Below, piece by piece: positions 8,866 to 18,480 of a stretch of 64,000 nucleotides of DNA. Position numbers and translations under genes: made by a program. This stretch comes from Legionella donaldsonii (GTDB lineage Bacteria; Pseudomonadota; Gammaproteobacteria; Legionellales; Legionellaceae). The notes beneath the pieces are model-generated. The model was not told the DNA's origin. It ran no database searches and worked only from the letters and a program-made list of their open reading frames with translations. The stretch is taken from assembly GCF_900452385.1 (NCBI RefSeq), contig NZ_UGOA01000001.1, forward strand, positions 186,001 through 250,000. Reading direction: 5' to 3'. Position 1 is the stretch's first letter. Each line of letters opens with the position of its first letter.

Positions 8866-9330
8866 TTATCCTTGGAGTTTCGCTAAGGTTTGCAGGACTT
8901 CAGCGACGTGCCCTTTAACACTTACTTTGCGCCATTCATGGCGTAAAATGCCCTGTGGATCGATAAGGAAAGTACTCCGCTCAATGCCTCGTACCTGCTT
9001 TCCATACATTGATTTCATCTTGATCACATCAAATTGCTGGCACAAGATTTCATCCGGATCGCTAATTAATTCAAAGGGAAATTGTTGCTTGCACTTAAAA
9101 TTTTCATGTGATTTTAAGCTGTCACGGGAGATACCCAATATTTCCGTATTGAGTTTTTGGAACTCTGCGTAAGCGTCCCGAAAATCTTGCCCTTCTGTGG
9201 TACAGCCTGGTGTTGCGTCTTTTGGATAAAAATATAAAACGATCCATTTGCCTTGATATATTTTCAGATTACCCTGCAAGCCATTTGTTGCGGTAAAGTT
9301 GGAAGACGTTATCTGATCACCCAGTTTCAT
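8866..9330 (-). CDS. bcp: Thioredoxin-dependent thiol peroxidase, Bcp/PrxQ family
   Basis: Reduces hydrogen and organic peroxides using thioredoxin or a similar donor. It is 154 residues, the family length. The peroxidatic cysteine is in FYPKDATPGCTTEGQDFRD. The position five residues later, which is Cys in E. coli Bcp, is Gln here (CTTEGQ), so the protein lacks the usual nearby resolving cysteine. The conserved Arg is in GIERSTFLID. The 151 bases between it and the upstream end of the PhoH-like gene hold only weak hairpins. Confidence 0.95.
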   Translation of the reverse strand: MKLGDQITSSNFTATNGLQGNLKIYQGKWIVLYFYPKDATPGCTTEGQDFRDAYAEFQKLNTEILGISRDSLKSHENFKCKQQFPFELISDPDEILCQQFDVIKMKSMYGKQVRGIERSTFLIDPQGILRHEWRKVSVKGHVAEVLQTLAKLQG

Positions 9331-9564
9331 AATGAGTCCTTTGGTTGTCTAAAAGAAGCTTTTATATCCTAGAGGAAAGACGTGTATTTCGACAATAGCA
9401 GCATTTTATTTTATTACGCCGTTAATAATGATTTTCCGCTGCTCATTTAGCCGTATATAAACTGCGCTGCTCGATCAGTTTTGCCTCGTCTAAACAAAAA
9501 TAAACGCTACTGTGGTATGTGGGATACATGTATAATTATTTTTTTAGTTAAATATTCGAGATTC

Positions 9565-10035
9565 ATGACTACCAACAAACAGCAAAGTGCTACTATCGCT
9601 GTTAATAAAAAAGCACATTTTGATTATTTTATCGAAAATGAATACGAAGCTGGCTTAATTCTCGAAGGATGGGAAGTAAAAAGCCTGCGCGCAGGTAAAA
9701 TTAATCTTTCAGATGCGCATGTAATAATAAAATATGGTGAGGCTTTTCTATTAGGGGCCCAAATTCAACCTTTACCAACGGCGTCCACCCACCTTGCCCC
9801 TGATGCGATACGAACACGCAAGTTATTGCTTAACCGCAAAGAACTGAATCAATTGATCGGCAGTGTTGAACGTCAAGGTTATACCTTGGTTCCGTTATCG
9901 CTCTATTGGAAGCGCAATCGGGTCAAGATGAAAATCGCATTGGCTAAAGGTAAAAAAACGCATGATAAAAGGGATACCATTAAAGATCGGGATTGGCAGC
10001 GAGACAAGGCTCGGCTTATGAAAAAAAATAATTAA
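9565..10035 (+). CDS. smpB: SsrA-binding protein SmpB
   Basis: Binds tmRNA and brings it to stalled ribosomes for trans-translation. From the ATG at 9565 it is 156 residues, the usual length, beginning just before the conserved core ([18 protein letters not shown] and [12 protein letters not shown]). The frame runs back to a TTG at 9481, but that 28-residue extension is not part of the family. The C-terminal basic tail ([20 protein letters not shown]) that enters the ribosome is complete. No tmRNA gene was recognised next to it. Confidence 0.96.
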   Translation: MTTNKQQSATIAVNKKAHFDYFIENEYEAGLILEGWEVKSLRAGKINLSDAHVIIKYGEAFLLGAQIQPLPTASTHLAPDAIRTRKLLLNRKELNQLIGSVERQGYTLVPLSLYWKRNRVKMKIALAKGKKTHDKRDTIKDRDWQRDKARLMKKNN

Positions 10036-10167
10036 TATGAGTTCGATATAAATCAGGCATCTGTTTTATATCTCGCTAACGCACTTTATCCCGTCAATGC
10101 GCAGCAGCATTATATAGGGGCCAATACAACAGCCCAGTTCGATACTATTAATAGTTATTCCTATCCA

Positions 10168-10899
10168 TTAGTCTGGTATCCAGTTAATTGGGGAGCCATT
10201 GTCCAGTTTCATTTGAATGGCACCAAGCACTTGTTGTGGAGTCAGTGTTTGGGGGTTGCTGTGTTCATGAGCTAACTCATTAATGACACTTTGCACGAAT
10301 CCCGGTTCTTGTTTGTGAACCTTTACTAAATAGAGCGCTAACGTTCTATAAGAACATCCATTTTCGAGGAAAGCCAATAACCCTTTATCTTCATCCGTTA
10401 ATTTTTCCCCCAGTAATGCGCTACATTCCTCCTCGTTATAATAGTTATATACGAAATTTTCTCGTCTAAAAGGCGTTTCATCGTTGCTTTTCTTGACTGT
10501 TTGTACAAATAGAGTTGATTTAATTTTAGGCGAAGCTTGAGAAGAGAGTGCCTGTTTGGAGGGGGGGGAGGATGTGGCTTCGCCAGTTTTTGCAATAATT
10601 TTAAAGGATGGTTGAGTAGAATAGCCTGAGTATTCATTGAGCTCTCGCAGTCTAATGTTATCAAAGCTTTCGCCAGGATAACCGTATAAAACCGCGGCGA
10701 ATTCTAAATTAAGATAGAGTTGTTTTTCATTAATTTTTTCGATTAAACCTGTTTCCAGATAGTCTTGATCCCCTTTGCCAATTTCTTGAAGGAAGGTTTT
10801 TGCTGCTGCTGTGGTTGGGAAAGTGACAACCGCACCAGAATTTTCTCCAGCTTCAAACTTAGCACCGGTCTTTTTTAAGCTTGGATAGTGTAGAGCCAT
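10168..10899 (-). CDS. Unrecognised protein with in-frame poly-C tract
   Basis: A 243-residue soluble protein I do not recognise. There is no signal peptide or membrane segment. The N-terminal half (residues 1-100) looks like a compact alpha/beta domain; residues about 105-140 are Ser/Pro/Lys-rich linker; the C-terminal third is helical and acidic with FLENGCSYRTLALYLVKVH. In the linker the codons TCC CCC CCC TCC make a run of eight C (plus strand 10561-10568). The following frame stays open for tens of codons in the -1 register, so slippage would replace the C-terminus. It is flanked by smpB and glmS, both facing away from or toward it, and appears to be a single-gene unit. Confidence 0.65.
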   Translation of the reverse strand: MALHYPSLKKTGAKFEAGENSGAVVTFPTTAAAKTFLQEIGKGDQDYLETGLIEKINEKQLYLNLEFAAVLYGYPGESFDNIRLRELNEYSGYSTQPSFKIIAKTGEATSSPPSKQALSSQASPKIKSTLFVQTVKKSNDETPFRRENFVYNYYNEEECSALLGEKLTDEDKGLLAFLENGCSYRTLALYLVKVHKQEPGFVQSVINELAHEHSNPQTLTPQQVLGAIQMKLDNGSPINWIPD

Positions 10900-11180
10900 G
10901 ATGTGCCTTAGTCCTTTTTATGGGCGACATGTTATTTTTTAAGACAAAAAATGCGCTTAGTCAAGGTGAAAGCAAAAAAATTCACTCGTTAAACTGTAGC
11001 CACTAATTCATTTTTTAATACGCTTATCGACCTCATAAGAGAGGCAATTGCTTTGCAACTTCACTTTAAACATTTAGTTTTAAACGCTAAATGTGGCATA
11101 CTTGACCAATTTTGGAGATGCCTCTTCTGTATTTTTACCGTTTTGATTACGGAAGAGTTTAATAACTAAGGAGTTTCCTT

Positions 11181-12995
11181 ATGTGTGGGATCATGGGTGC
11201 TATATCTCAGCGTGATATTAGTAAAGTGCTGTTGGAAGGATTACGACGTCTAGAATACCGTGGTTATGATTCAGCAGGTATTGCAGTGATTGATGGCACT
11301 GGGCATTTGAAACGAGTAAGAATTCAAGGGAAGGTACAAGCTTTAGCAGACGCTATGCAAGAAACAGCGATTGCCGGCAATGCTGGTATTGCGCATACCC
11401 GCTGGGCGACGCATGGAAAGCCTTGTGAACAGAACGCACATCCACATATGTCACATGATGAAATTGCTTTGGTACATAATGGTATTATTGAAAATCACGA
11501 TGCCTTGCGCCAACGTTTAAAGCAAGCCGGTTACCAATTTACCTCTGAAACTGACACAGAGGTAGCCGCACATTTAATTCATTATCATTATCAACAACAT
11601 GAAGAATTATTGCGTGCTGTGCAAGATGCTGCTCAAGAGATGCATGGTGCTTTTGCCTTGGGAGTTATTCATCAGAAACGCCCGCAAGAATTAGTTGCTA
11701 TTCGCAAAGGTAGCCCCTTGGTAGTAGGTTTAGGAATAGATGAGCAATTTATTGCTTCCGATGCGCTAGCTTTGCGCTCTTTTGCTCAATCAGTCATTTA
11801 TCTTGAGGAAGGGGATAGTGCGTTACTCAGTGATGGGCAAGTTTATTTGTTTGATGCCAATCGACAGAAAGTAAAACGTCAGACGCACCCTCTTAATGGC
11901 GATAATCAGGCTGTTAGCAAGGGGCCTTATCGTCATTTTATGTTGAAGGAAATTTATGAGCAGACCAAAGTCTTGGCGGATACGCTGGAGGGACGGATAA
12001 GCAGTCAGGATGTTTTGAAAGCAAACTTTGGGGAACGTGCTTCTGCTATTTTTTCTCAGGTCAAGCAAATTCATATTGTCGCTTGTGGCACTAGCTATCA
12101 TGCAGGATTAATTGCCCGTTATTGGCTAGAGTCCTTGACTGGTTTACCGACTCAGGTAGAAATTGCCAGTGAGTATCGTTACCGGGATGTAGTTGTTAAT
12201 GAGGGTGCTTTATTTATCGCTGTATCTCAGTCGGGGGAAACAGCGGATACGTTGGCAGCTTTATACAAGGCCAAAACAATGAATTATCTGGCCAGCTTGG
12301 CTATTTGTAATGTTGCCACCAGTACATTGGTTCGTGAAGCAGATTGTGTTTTCCTAACACGAGCCGGTATTGAGATAGGGGTTGCCTCAACCAAGGCGTT
12401 TACTACGCAACTTGCTGCTTTTCTAATGTTAGCTGCCGCACTGTGCAAGGATGAGCGTATTCATACCATTTTAGCCCAATTGCAGGAATTGCCCGCTAAT
12501 TGTGAGCGTGTATTAAAGATGAATAGCGAAATTGAGGCACTGGCTTCCATTTTTGTGAATAAAGCACATGCCCTCTTCTTAGGACGTGGGGTGCAGTATC
12601 CTGTTGCTTTAGAAGGGGCACTGAAATTAAAGGAAATCTCATATATTCATGCAGAAGCTTATCCAGCTGGTGAACTTAAACATGGTCCTTTAGCTTTGGT
12701 TGATAAAGAAATGCCAGTGATTGCTGTGGCGCCAAATGATGAATTACTGGATAAATTAAAGTCAAATTTGCATGAGGTCAGTGCCCGTGGAGGTCAATTG
12801 GTTGTGTTTGTTGATGATTCGCAAGCCTGGCAACCTAATGGGGCGCGTTTAATTCATGTACCCGCATGCGGTCAATGGGTTGCTCCGATTGTTTACACAA
12901 TCCCCTTACAGTTGTTGGCTTATCACGTCGCTGTTGCTAAGGGTACGGATGTGGATCAGCCAAGGAATCTTGCCAAATCGGTGACAGTTGAGTGA
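11181..12995 (+). CDS. glmS: Glutamine-fructose-6-phosphate aminotransferase
   Basis: Makes glucosamine-6-phosphate from fructose-6-phosphate and glutamine, the first step towards UDP-GlcNAc for peptidoglycan and LPS. The protein is 604 residues (E. coli 609). Met is followed by Cys2 (MCGIMGA), the N-terminal nucleophile of the glutaminase domain, with HTRWATHG downstream. Two SIS sugar-isomerase domains follow (ACGTSYHAG, SQSGETADT, GVASTKAFTTQ) and the C-terminus DQPRNLAKSVTVE is canonical. AAGGAG lies seven bases before the ATG. A CTCTTC / GAAGAG hairpin at about 11122-11159 is in the leader. The stop overlaps the GTG start of tpm by four bases (GTGA), so the two are translationally coupled. 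Confidence 0.97.
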   Translation: MCGIMGAISQRDISKVLLEGLRRLEYRGYDSAGIAVIDGTGHLKRVRIQGKVQALADAMQETAIAGNAGIAHTRWATHGKPCEQNAHPHMSHDEIALVHNGIIENHDALRQRLKQAGYQFTSETDTEVAAHLIHYHYQQHEELLRAVQDAAQEMHGAFALGVIHQKRPQELVAIRKGSPLVVGLGIDEQFIASDALALRSFAQSVIYLEEGDSALLSDGQVYLFDANRQKVKRQTHPLNGDNQAVSKGPYRHFMLKEIYEQTKVLADTLEGRISSQDVLKANFGERASAIFSQVKQIHIVACGTSYHAGLIARYWLESLTGLPTQVEIASEYRYRDVVVNEGALFIAVSQSGETADTLAALYKAKTMNYLASLAICNVATSTLVREADCVFLTRAGIEIGVASTKAFTTQLAAFLMLAAALCKDERIHTILAQLQELPANCERVLKMNSEIEALASIFVNKAHALFLGRGVQYPVALEGALKLKEISYIHAEAYPAGELKHGPLALVDKEMPVIAVAPNDELLDKLKSNLHEVSARGGQLVVFVDDSQAWQPNGARLIHVPACGQWVAPIVYTIPLQLLAYHVAVAKGTDVDQPRNLAKSVTVE

Positions 12996-13657
12996 ATGCA
13001 GGTTCGCAATTCTGGTTAAATTTATGGCGAGAAGGAAAAACGAGTTTCCACCGTACAGAGGTAAATCCTGATTTAAGTGCTAGATGGTCCAGCTTGCAGT
13101 TGCCTACAGAGGCAACTGTTTTGGTTCCTTTATGTGGTAAAAGTCTTGATATGCTTTGGCTTATGGAGCAGGGCTTTCGAGTGATCGGGATAGAGCTTAG
13201 TGAGCAGGCGGTACTGCAATTTAGCGAAGAAAATCGGTTAACGCTGGTGAAAAAAATATATCCACAGGCTATCAGTTACCAGACCAAATCATTAACTATT
13301 TGGGTCGCTAATATTTTTTCTTTAAATCCGGCTTTTATTGTTCCTGCCGATGCGATTTACGATAGAGCAGCATTGATCGCTTTGCCTCCTAATTTGCGTC
13401 CTCAGTATGTACGTTGCTGCCTTCAATGGTTGAAGGAGCGAGGTAAAATTTTATTAAAAACAATGCATTACGATAATTTAGAAATGCAGGGGCCACCGTT
13501 TAGCGTGGCGGATGAGGAAATAAGGCGGCTATATAGTAATTGCCAAATCATACAAAGCATGCGCGAAACAAGTCGCCAGGTAGGCGAACAAGAGCCCTTG
13601 TATGCTCGTGGATTACGCGAAGTGACCGAGAAGGTCTGGGCTTTACAGGCGCAGTAG
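12992..13657 (+). CDS. tpm: Thiopurine S-methyltransferase
   Basis: An SAM-dependent methyltransferase of the bacterial TPMT family, 221 residues. FWLNLWREGKTSFH at the N-terminus and VLVPLCGKSLDMLWLMEQG (SAM-binding motif I) are family signatures; YDRAALIALPPNLR and the later RGLREVTEKVW also fit. In other bacteria the family methylates tellurite, selenite and thiopurines; the natural substrate is unclear. Translation starts at GTG overlapping the glmS stop, so it is expressed with glmS even though there is no obvious metabolic link. Confidence 0.93.
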   Translation: MNAGSQFWLNLWREGKTSFHRTEVNPDLSARWSSLQLPTEATVLVPLCGKSLDMLWLMEQGFRVIGIELSEQAVLQFSEENRLTLVKKIYPQAISYQTKSLTIWVANIFSLNPAFIVPADAIYDRAALIALPPNLRPQYVRCCLQWLKERGKILLKTMHYDNLEMQGPPFSVADEEIRRLYSNCQIIQSMRETSRQVGEQEPLYARGLREVTEKVWALQAQ

Positions 13658-13785
13658 TTCTTGAATTACTGCAGTTTTTTGACAGTTAAGAGACAGACTA
13701 AGGCAAATGGTCTAAAGTTCGCAAAATGACGGGTAATCGGTATATACTATTCCCGTTTTTTTTATCATGTTTTACGGGGATGTGA

Positions 13786-16125
13786 ATGACTCAAGAGATG
13801 TTGGCGTCAGCGACGATTATTGCACAAGAACTTAAAGTAAACGTTTCTCAGGTAGAAACAGCGATTCGTTTGCTGGACGAAGGCGCGACAGTTCCCTTCA
13901 TCGCTCGTTACCGTAAAGAGGCAACGGATGGGCTTGATGATACCCAACTACGGCAACTTGCTGAGCGTTTGTATTATATCCGTGAACTCGATGAGCGTCG
14001 TATAGTTATTTTGCAATCTATTCGTGAGCAAGAAAAATTAACTCCAGAGCTGGAAAAAGCGATTTTAGCAGCTGATAGCAAGACCCGCCTGGAAGATTTG
14101 TATTTACCTTACAGACCTAAACGTCGTACAAAAGCACAGATTGCCAAGGAAGCCGGACTCGAGCCGCTTGCTTTAAGTTTATGGCAGAATCCTAATCTCG
14201 AGCCAGAGTCAGAAGCGGAGCAATATCTGAATACTGAGTTGGGTGTTGAAGATTGTAAGATTGCCCTGGAAGGCGCACGCCAGATTCTTATGGAGAAATT
14301 TGCTGAAGACGCAGAGCTGATTAATGAATTACGTGAATATTTGTGGCAGCATGCTGTATTAAAATCGGAAGGCAGTGGTGATAAGAAAACAGCTGGCAAT
14401 AAATTTGCTGATTATTTTGATTATGCAGAGCCAATTAAAAAGATTCCATCACACCGTGCTTTGGCTTTATTTCGTGGGCGGCGAGAAAGCGTTTTGCAGT
14501 TAACCTTGGTATTGCCGCAAGAGGTGGATTATGTTGAAAAGCGTGTTGCATCCTATTTCAATATTGCTAATGAAAAACGAGCAGCGGATGAATGGTTAGC
14601 AGATACAGTACGTTTGACTTGGAAAGTTAAACTATTTACCAAGTTAGAGTTAGAATTACTGACCCGGTTGCGCGAAATAGCGGATGAAGAGGCGATTCAT
14701 GTTTTTGCCCGCAATCTGCGCGATTTATTACTTGCTGCTCCTGCTGGCCCACAAATTACAATAGGACTTGATCCGGGTATTCGTACTGGTGTGAAAGTCG
14801 TCGTGGTTGACATTACTGGTAAGTTACTTGATTACACTACTATTTTTCCTTTTTCACCGCAAAATGAGTGGCATCAATCTATAGCTGAATTGGCCAAATT
14901 GGCAGCGAAGTATCAAGTCAATTTATTGAGTATAGGGAATGGTACTGGATCGCGTGAAACAGAACGTTTGGTCGCTGATATGATGAAAATGTATCCGGAT
15001 TTGAAGCTGACTAAAATTATGGTTAGTGAAGCGGGAGCCTCCGTTTATTCAGCGTCGGAATTAGCTGCAAAAGAGTTCCCGGATCTGGATGTGAGTTTAC
15101 GAGGGGCGGTTTCTATCGCCAGGCGCTTGCAAGACCCTCTTGCTGAATTAGTAAAAATTGAACCGAAGGCGATTGGTGTTGGGCAATACCAACATGATGT
15201 GAATCAGACTCGTTTGGCACGCAGTCTTGATGGGGTAGTAGAAGATTGTGTAAATGCTGTTGGTGTTGATGTTAATACAGCCTCTGTCGCATTATTAACT
15301 CGTGTGTCAGGTCTGAATGAAACCTTGGCAAAAAATTTAGTGCAATATCGGGATGAAAACGGTGCTTTTGTAAATCGGGAGCAATTAAAAAACGTAGCTC
15401 GCATGGGCGAGAAAACGTTCCAGCAAGCAGCCGGGTTTTTACGCATCATGAACGGTGATAATCCTCTTGACGCTTCCTGTGTACACCCCGAAGCTTATCC
15501 TTTGGTTGAAAGGATCCTTGCAGAGCAAAAAGTGAATATTCGCCAAACGATTGGTAATCGTGATTTGTTACGAACTATTAATGCAGAACATTATATCGAT
15601 GAAAATTATGGTCTCCCAACTATCCGGGATATTTTGCGTGAATTGGAAAAACCGGGGCGTGACCCAAGACCTGAATTTAAAACGGCGAGTTTCAAGGAGG
15701 GCGTGGAAGACATCAGTCATTTAAAAGAGGGCATGATTTTGGAGGGTGTTGTCTCTAATGTGACTAATTTCGGCGCTTTTGTTGATATTGGTGTTCATCA
15801 GGATGGTTTGGTACATATTTCTGCGATGACACATCGCTTTATCAGTGATCCCCACGCTGTAGTGAAGGCAGGTGATATTGTGACTGTTAAAGTAGTAGAA
15901 ATAGATAAAGAGCGGCGGCGTATAGGATTAAGTATGAAGTTAGACGAAGAGAAAGCGCCTCTGGTACAAAAAAAGGAGGCGAAGCCCCCGTTGAAAAAGC
16001 CACAATCAGCTAGAAAACAGGAAATGAAGAAAAAACCTGAGCAAGAAAGGAAGCAAGAAGCGAAGAAAACAATATTTAATACGGCAATGGCTGATGCTTT
16101 GGCTAAATTAAAGCGTGGTTCTTAA
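13786..16125 (+). CDS. tex: Tex-type S1 RNA-binding transcription accessory protein
   Basis: A 779-residue Tex protein. In order: an N-terminal helical domain ([21 protein letters not shown]), a YqgF RNase-H-like domain ([18 protein letters not shown], about residue 325), helix-hairpin-helix motifs ([24 protein letters not shown] and [16 protein letters not shown]), and a C-terminal S1 domain (about 643-718; [25 protein letters not shown]). A 60-residue Lys/Glu-rich tail ends the protein. Tex binds nucleic acid at the ribosome or RNA polymerase and affects transcription and virulence genes in some bacteria. TATATA at 13741-13746 with TTCGCA 17 bases upstream may be its promoter. Confidence 0.96.
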   Translation: MTQEMLASATIIAQELKVNVSQVETAIRLLDEGATVPFIARYRKEATDGLDDTQLRQLAERLYYIRELDERRIVILQSIREQEKLTPELEKAILAADSKTRLEDLYLPYRPKRRTKAQIAKEAGLEPLALSLWQNPNLEPESEAEQYLNTELGVEDCKIALEGARQILMEKFAEDAELINELREYLWQHAVLKSEGSGDKKTAGNKFADYFDYAEPIKKIPSHRALALFRGRRESVLQLTLVLPQEVDYVEKRVASYFNIANEKRAADEWLADTVRLTWKVKLFTKLELELLTRLREIADEEAIHVFARNLRDLLLAAPAGPQITIGLDPGIRTGVKVVVVDITGKLLDYTTIFPFSPQNEWHQSIAELAKLAAKYQVNLLSIGNGTGSRETERLVADMMKMYPDLKLTKIMVSEAGASVYSASELAAKEFPDLDVSLRGAVSIARRLQDPLAELVKIEPKAIGVGQYQHDVNQTRLARSLDGVVEDCVNAVGVDVNTASVALLTRVSGLNETLAKNLVQYRDENGAFVNREQLKNVARMGEKTFQQAAGFLRIMNGDNPLDASCVHPEAYPLVERILAEQKVNIRQTIGNRDLLRTINAEHYIDENYGLPTIRDILRELEKPGRDPRPEFKTASFKEGVEDISHLKEGMILEGVVSNVTNFGAFVDIGVHQDGLVHISAMTHRFISDPHAVVKAGDIVTVKVVEIDKERRRIGLSMKLDEEKAPLVQKKEAKPPLKKPQSARKQEMKKKPEQERKQEAKKTIFNTAMADALAKLKRGS

Positions 16126-16126
16126 T

Positions 16127-16513
16127 ATGGAGACCCCTCGCGGCGAGATAACTATCCAAACACTGGCAATGCCGGCTGATACGAATGCGAATGGTGATAT
16201 TTTTGGCGGGTGGTTAGTATCACAAATGGATTTGGCCGCCGGTGTCCTGGCAAAAAAAATATCACGAGGCCGTGCGGCCACAGTTGCTATTCACAGCATG
16301 ACTTTTCTGAAACCTGTTCATGTGGGGGATGTTGTGAGTTGTCATGTTGAATTAATTAAGCAGGGTACGACTTCCTTGACCATTGCTGTCGAAGTATGGG
16401 CTGAGCCCGCTTGGGGTTCAGGAAAATACCGTGTGACGGAGGGAACGTTCGTTTTTGTAGCCATTGATGATGAGGGAAAGCCAAGACAGGTGCTCAGCAA
16501 AGATGACTGTTGA
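16127..16513 (+). CDS. Acyl-CoA thioesterase, YciA family
   Basis: A 128-residue single hotdog-fold thioesterase that hydrolyses acyl-CoA. The sequence LAMPADTNANGDIFGGWLVSQMD is a near match to the YciA active-site region, and HSMTFLKPVHVGDVV follows in register. The ATG at 16127, directly after the tex stop, gives the usual N-terminus; an in-frame GTG at 16115 inside tex is less likely. It overlaps the start of the next gene by 11 bases. The tight packing with tex suggests one transcript. Confidence 0.94.
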   Translation: METPRGEITIQTLAMPADTNANGDIFGGWLVSQMDLAAGVLAKKISRGRAATVAIHSMTFLKPVHVGDVVSCHVELIKQGTTSLTIAVEVWAEPAWGSGKYRVTEGTFVFVAIDDEGKPRQVLSKDDC

Positions 16514-18140
16514 TCATAATGATTTGAAACAATGGATTGCCGCCATAGCTACCGTAATCGCGGAAAACACTGATCCCGAACCACACCTCTACACCCCTTT
16601 TTTGCACGAGCCAGAATTAGCTTTGCCCTTGATCGACCTTATTGATGATTTGGATGAAGAGAATGTGGATGAAGAACGCTCTTACTATTCTGCCTGTGTT
16701 TTTGCTTTAGATATCTGTGTTGCACAATTGCAATCTGCTCAGGAAAACGAAAATAAACTAGCTGGGAAGTCACTTAATCAATTGATGCTTAAAATTGCAG
16801 ATGCAATTAATAGTAATAAACATAGCTTAAGCTTTTGGCTACCTATTTTAAATGCCTTTTATGACGTTCATGTTGAACTACTTCCTGAATTAAAAGACGC
16901 TTATCTGGAATTAGCGGGGCAAGAAGATGAATGGTCACCCGATGAAGAAATTGATCATTTGAATGCTATTCGCGACATGATTGAAGAACTGTCTGATTTG
17001 TCGGTCTTTGATATAGCGGAAAACTTTTTTGCCCAGAGTTACGCTATGCCGGCGGATTTTTTTGCAGATTTAATTCTTGATCTCTATAGCATAGAAGAGG
17101 GGCAGGATATTGCGCTATTGACTTTACTTCATCCCAAGCAAGAGGTTCGCAATATCGTTGTGGCAACCTTTGAGCACTTAATAGATAAAATTACCTTAAG
17201 CTCTGTTTCACTTTCCCGGTTGCAAGCGATTAAAAATTGGTATCCAGTTAGTTACCATGAACAATTTAATCGTTGGTTGAAAATACAGCGCAAGAAAGGC
17301 GTTGTATTTCACCATGAAGAATCACCCACACTGGTGCGGATAAAAGCCAGTGAAGTGGATGGTAGTGGCGCCCAGGGGCTTTTTATTCATGTAAAAAAGA
17401 ATCGCAAACATCGCTTATGTGGTTTGCTTTTTAAACAAGAGTTTGGTATCAAAGACGCTTGGATTACACCGGAAATACCTGCTGAAAATGTCGCTAAATA
17501 TTATGATGAAGCCTTCGATGACAGCGTGACTTTGCGAACCGTAGACAGTGCTTATTTATTGATGATGACAGGCCATTTTTTGGCTTTAACAATGCAACAG
17601 GGCGGTATGCCTGATTTGCACTTGCTAGAAATGCAGGAGTTGCTGGGTTTGCACTTTTTGGCTAATCCGATTGATATTCCGCTCTTTATTGAGCAATTAA
17701 GTGTACAAATAACACCATTCACACCCGAAGCAATGCAATCATCATTTATTCGCTCCAAATCATGGCCTTATAGCAAACGTTTTACGGAGTCTTGGTATAT
17801 TGAGAATGCCCATATTGATAAATTAGTTAATCGCTGCTGCAGTTTTGTTGAAGGTGTGAAAGTTTGTGCTATGGATGAAGCCATTGCGACTGTCTTCGCG
17901 AATGAGTTAGAGGCACACCGCGATAAGTGGTTATTTCATTTTTTGTGGGTCGCTTTGTGGTCAAAAGCAAAAACCCGTAAAAATGAAAAGATATGGCAGG
18001 ATAGCTTTTTTATTGCTTATGCTATTCATACTGGAAGGTCGTTAGATGCTATCCCAATTATGCATGAGATTTGTCGCCAGACGGTTATTAATAGCATTGA
18101 AACGATGAATGAGCGTCGTACCTATTTAAACAAAGAATAA
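16503..18140 (+). CDS. Unrecognised 545-residue protein
   Basis: No family is recognised. The ATG at 16503 (MTVDHNDLKQW) is taken as start; the frame is open 13 codons further back inside the thioesterase gene. The protein is soluble, without a signal peptide or membrane segment, rich in Glu/Asp and largely helical by appearance. Residues about 320-350 contain a short basic, beta-like stretch (GLFIHVKKNRKHRLCGLLFK), and the C-terminal third has aromatic-rich helices (KWLFHFLWVALWSKAK). The helical, repeat-poor pattern recalls HEAT-like scaffolds, but this is not demonstrated. It overlaps the thioesterase gene by 11 bases and is probably co-transcribed with tex. Confidence 0.75.
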   Translation: MTVDHNDLKQWIAAIATVIAENTDPEPHLYTPFLHEPELALPLIDLIDDLDEENVDEERSYYSACVFALDICVAQLQSAQENENKLAGKSLNQLMLKIADAINSNKHSLSFWLPILNAFYDVHVELLPELKDAYLELAGQEDEWSPDEEIDHLNAIRDMIEELSDLSVFDIAENFFAQSYAMPADFFADLILDLYSIEEGQDIALLTLLHPKQEVRNIVVATFEHLIDKITLSSVSLSRLQAIKNWYPVSYHEQFNRWLKIQRKKGVVFHHEESPTLVRIKASEVDGSGAQGLFIHVKKNRKHRLCGLLFKQEFGIKDAWITPEIPAENVAKYYDEAFDDSVTLRTVDSAYLLMMTGHFLALTMQQGGMPDLHLLEMQELLGLHFLANPIDIPLFIEQLSVQITPFTPEAMQSSFIRSKSWPYSKRFTESWYIENAHIDKLVNRCCSFVEGVKVCAMDEAIATVFANELEAHRDKWLFHFLWVALWSKAKTRKNEKIWQDSFFIAYAIHTGRSLDAIPIMHEICRQTVINSIETMNERRTYLNKE

Positions 18141-18480
18141 GCTGCTTTTATTTCATTTAATGTTTTGTGGATAACTTTGTTCACAAAGGGGAAATGCGTT
18201 GAAAAAAAGGGCAAAAAAATAATTAACATATTGATTTTTAGATTTATTTAATTGAAATGCGATTTGCGATTTAACTCACACAATCTGTGGGTAAGTTTGT
18301 GGGTTGTTGCGTGAATACCTGAAAAAACCTAACGTTAGATTACTGTACTCATTTGTACCAACAGGGCTATGACAGATCTATCGAAGACAGGATGTAGATT
18401 GCTTTATTAGACGTTTTCTTATATGATGGCTGCCTAAAATATACGCATTTTTTGCGCTTTCACGGTTAAAAGTAACTATC
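18141..18480. other. A/T-rich intergenic region with DnaA-box-like motifs
   Basis: 340 bases without an ORF. It holds TGTGGATAA, TTGTTCACA and TGTGGGTAA around a strongly A/T-rich core (about 18200-18270) that includes GATTTTTAGATTTATTTAAT. No tRNA or IS was seen. The last 100 bases probably carry the promoter of the PAP2-like gene. Confidence 0.5.
18166..18294. promoter_or_regulatory. Cluster of DnaA-box-like motifs
   Basis: 18166-18174 is the exact complement of TTATCCACA. 18177-18185 (TTGTTCACA) and 18286-18294 (complement TTACCCACA) each differ from TTATNCACA at one position. The first pair are close and in opposite orientation. The cluster flanks an A/T-rich stretch. Genes converge around the region rather than diverge, and dnaA, dnaN and mnmG are absent, so a chromosomal origin is unlikely. 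Confidence 0.4.

Noticed and set aside
18141-18480. Chromosomal origin of replication
   Set aside because: DnaA-box-like motifs and an A/T-rich core are present, but genes converge here and dnaA, dnaN and mnmG are absent.
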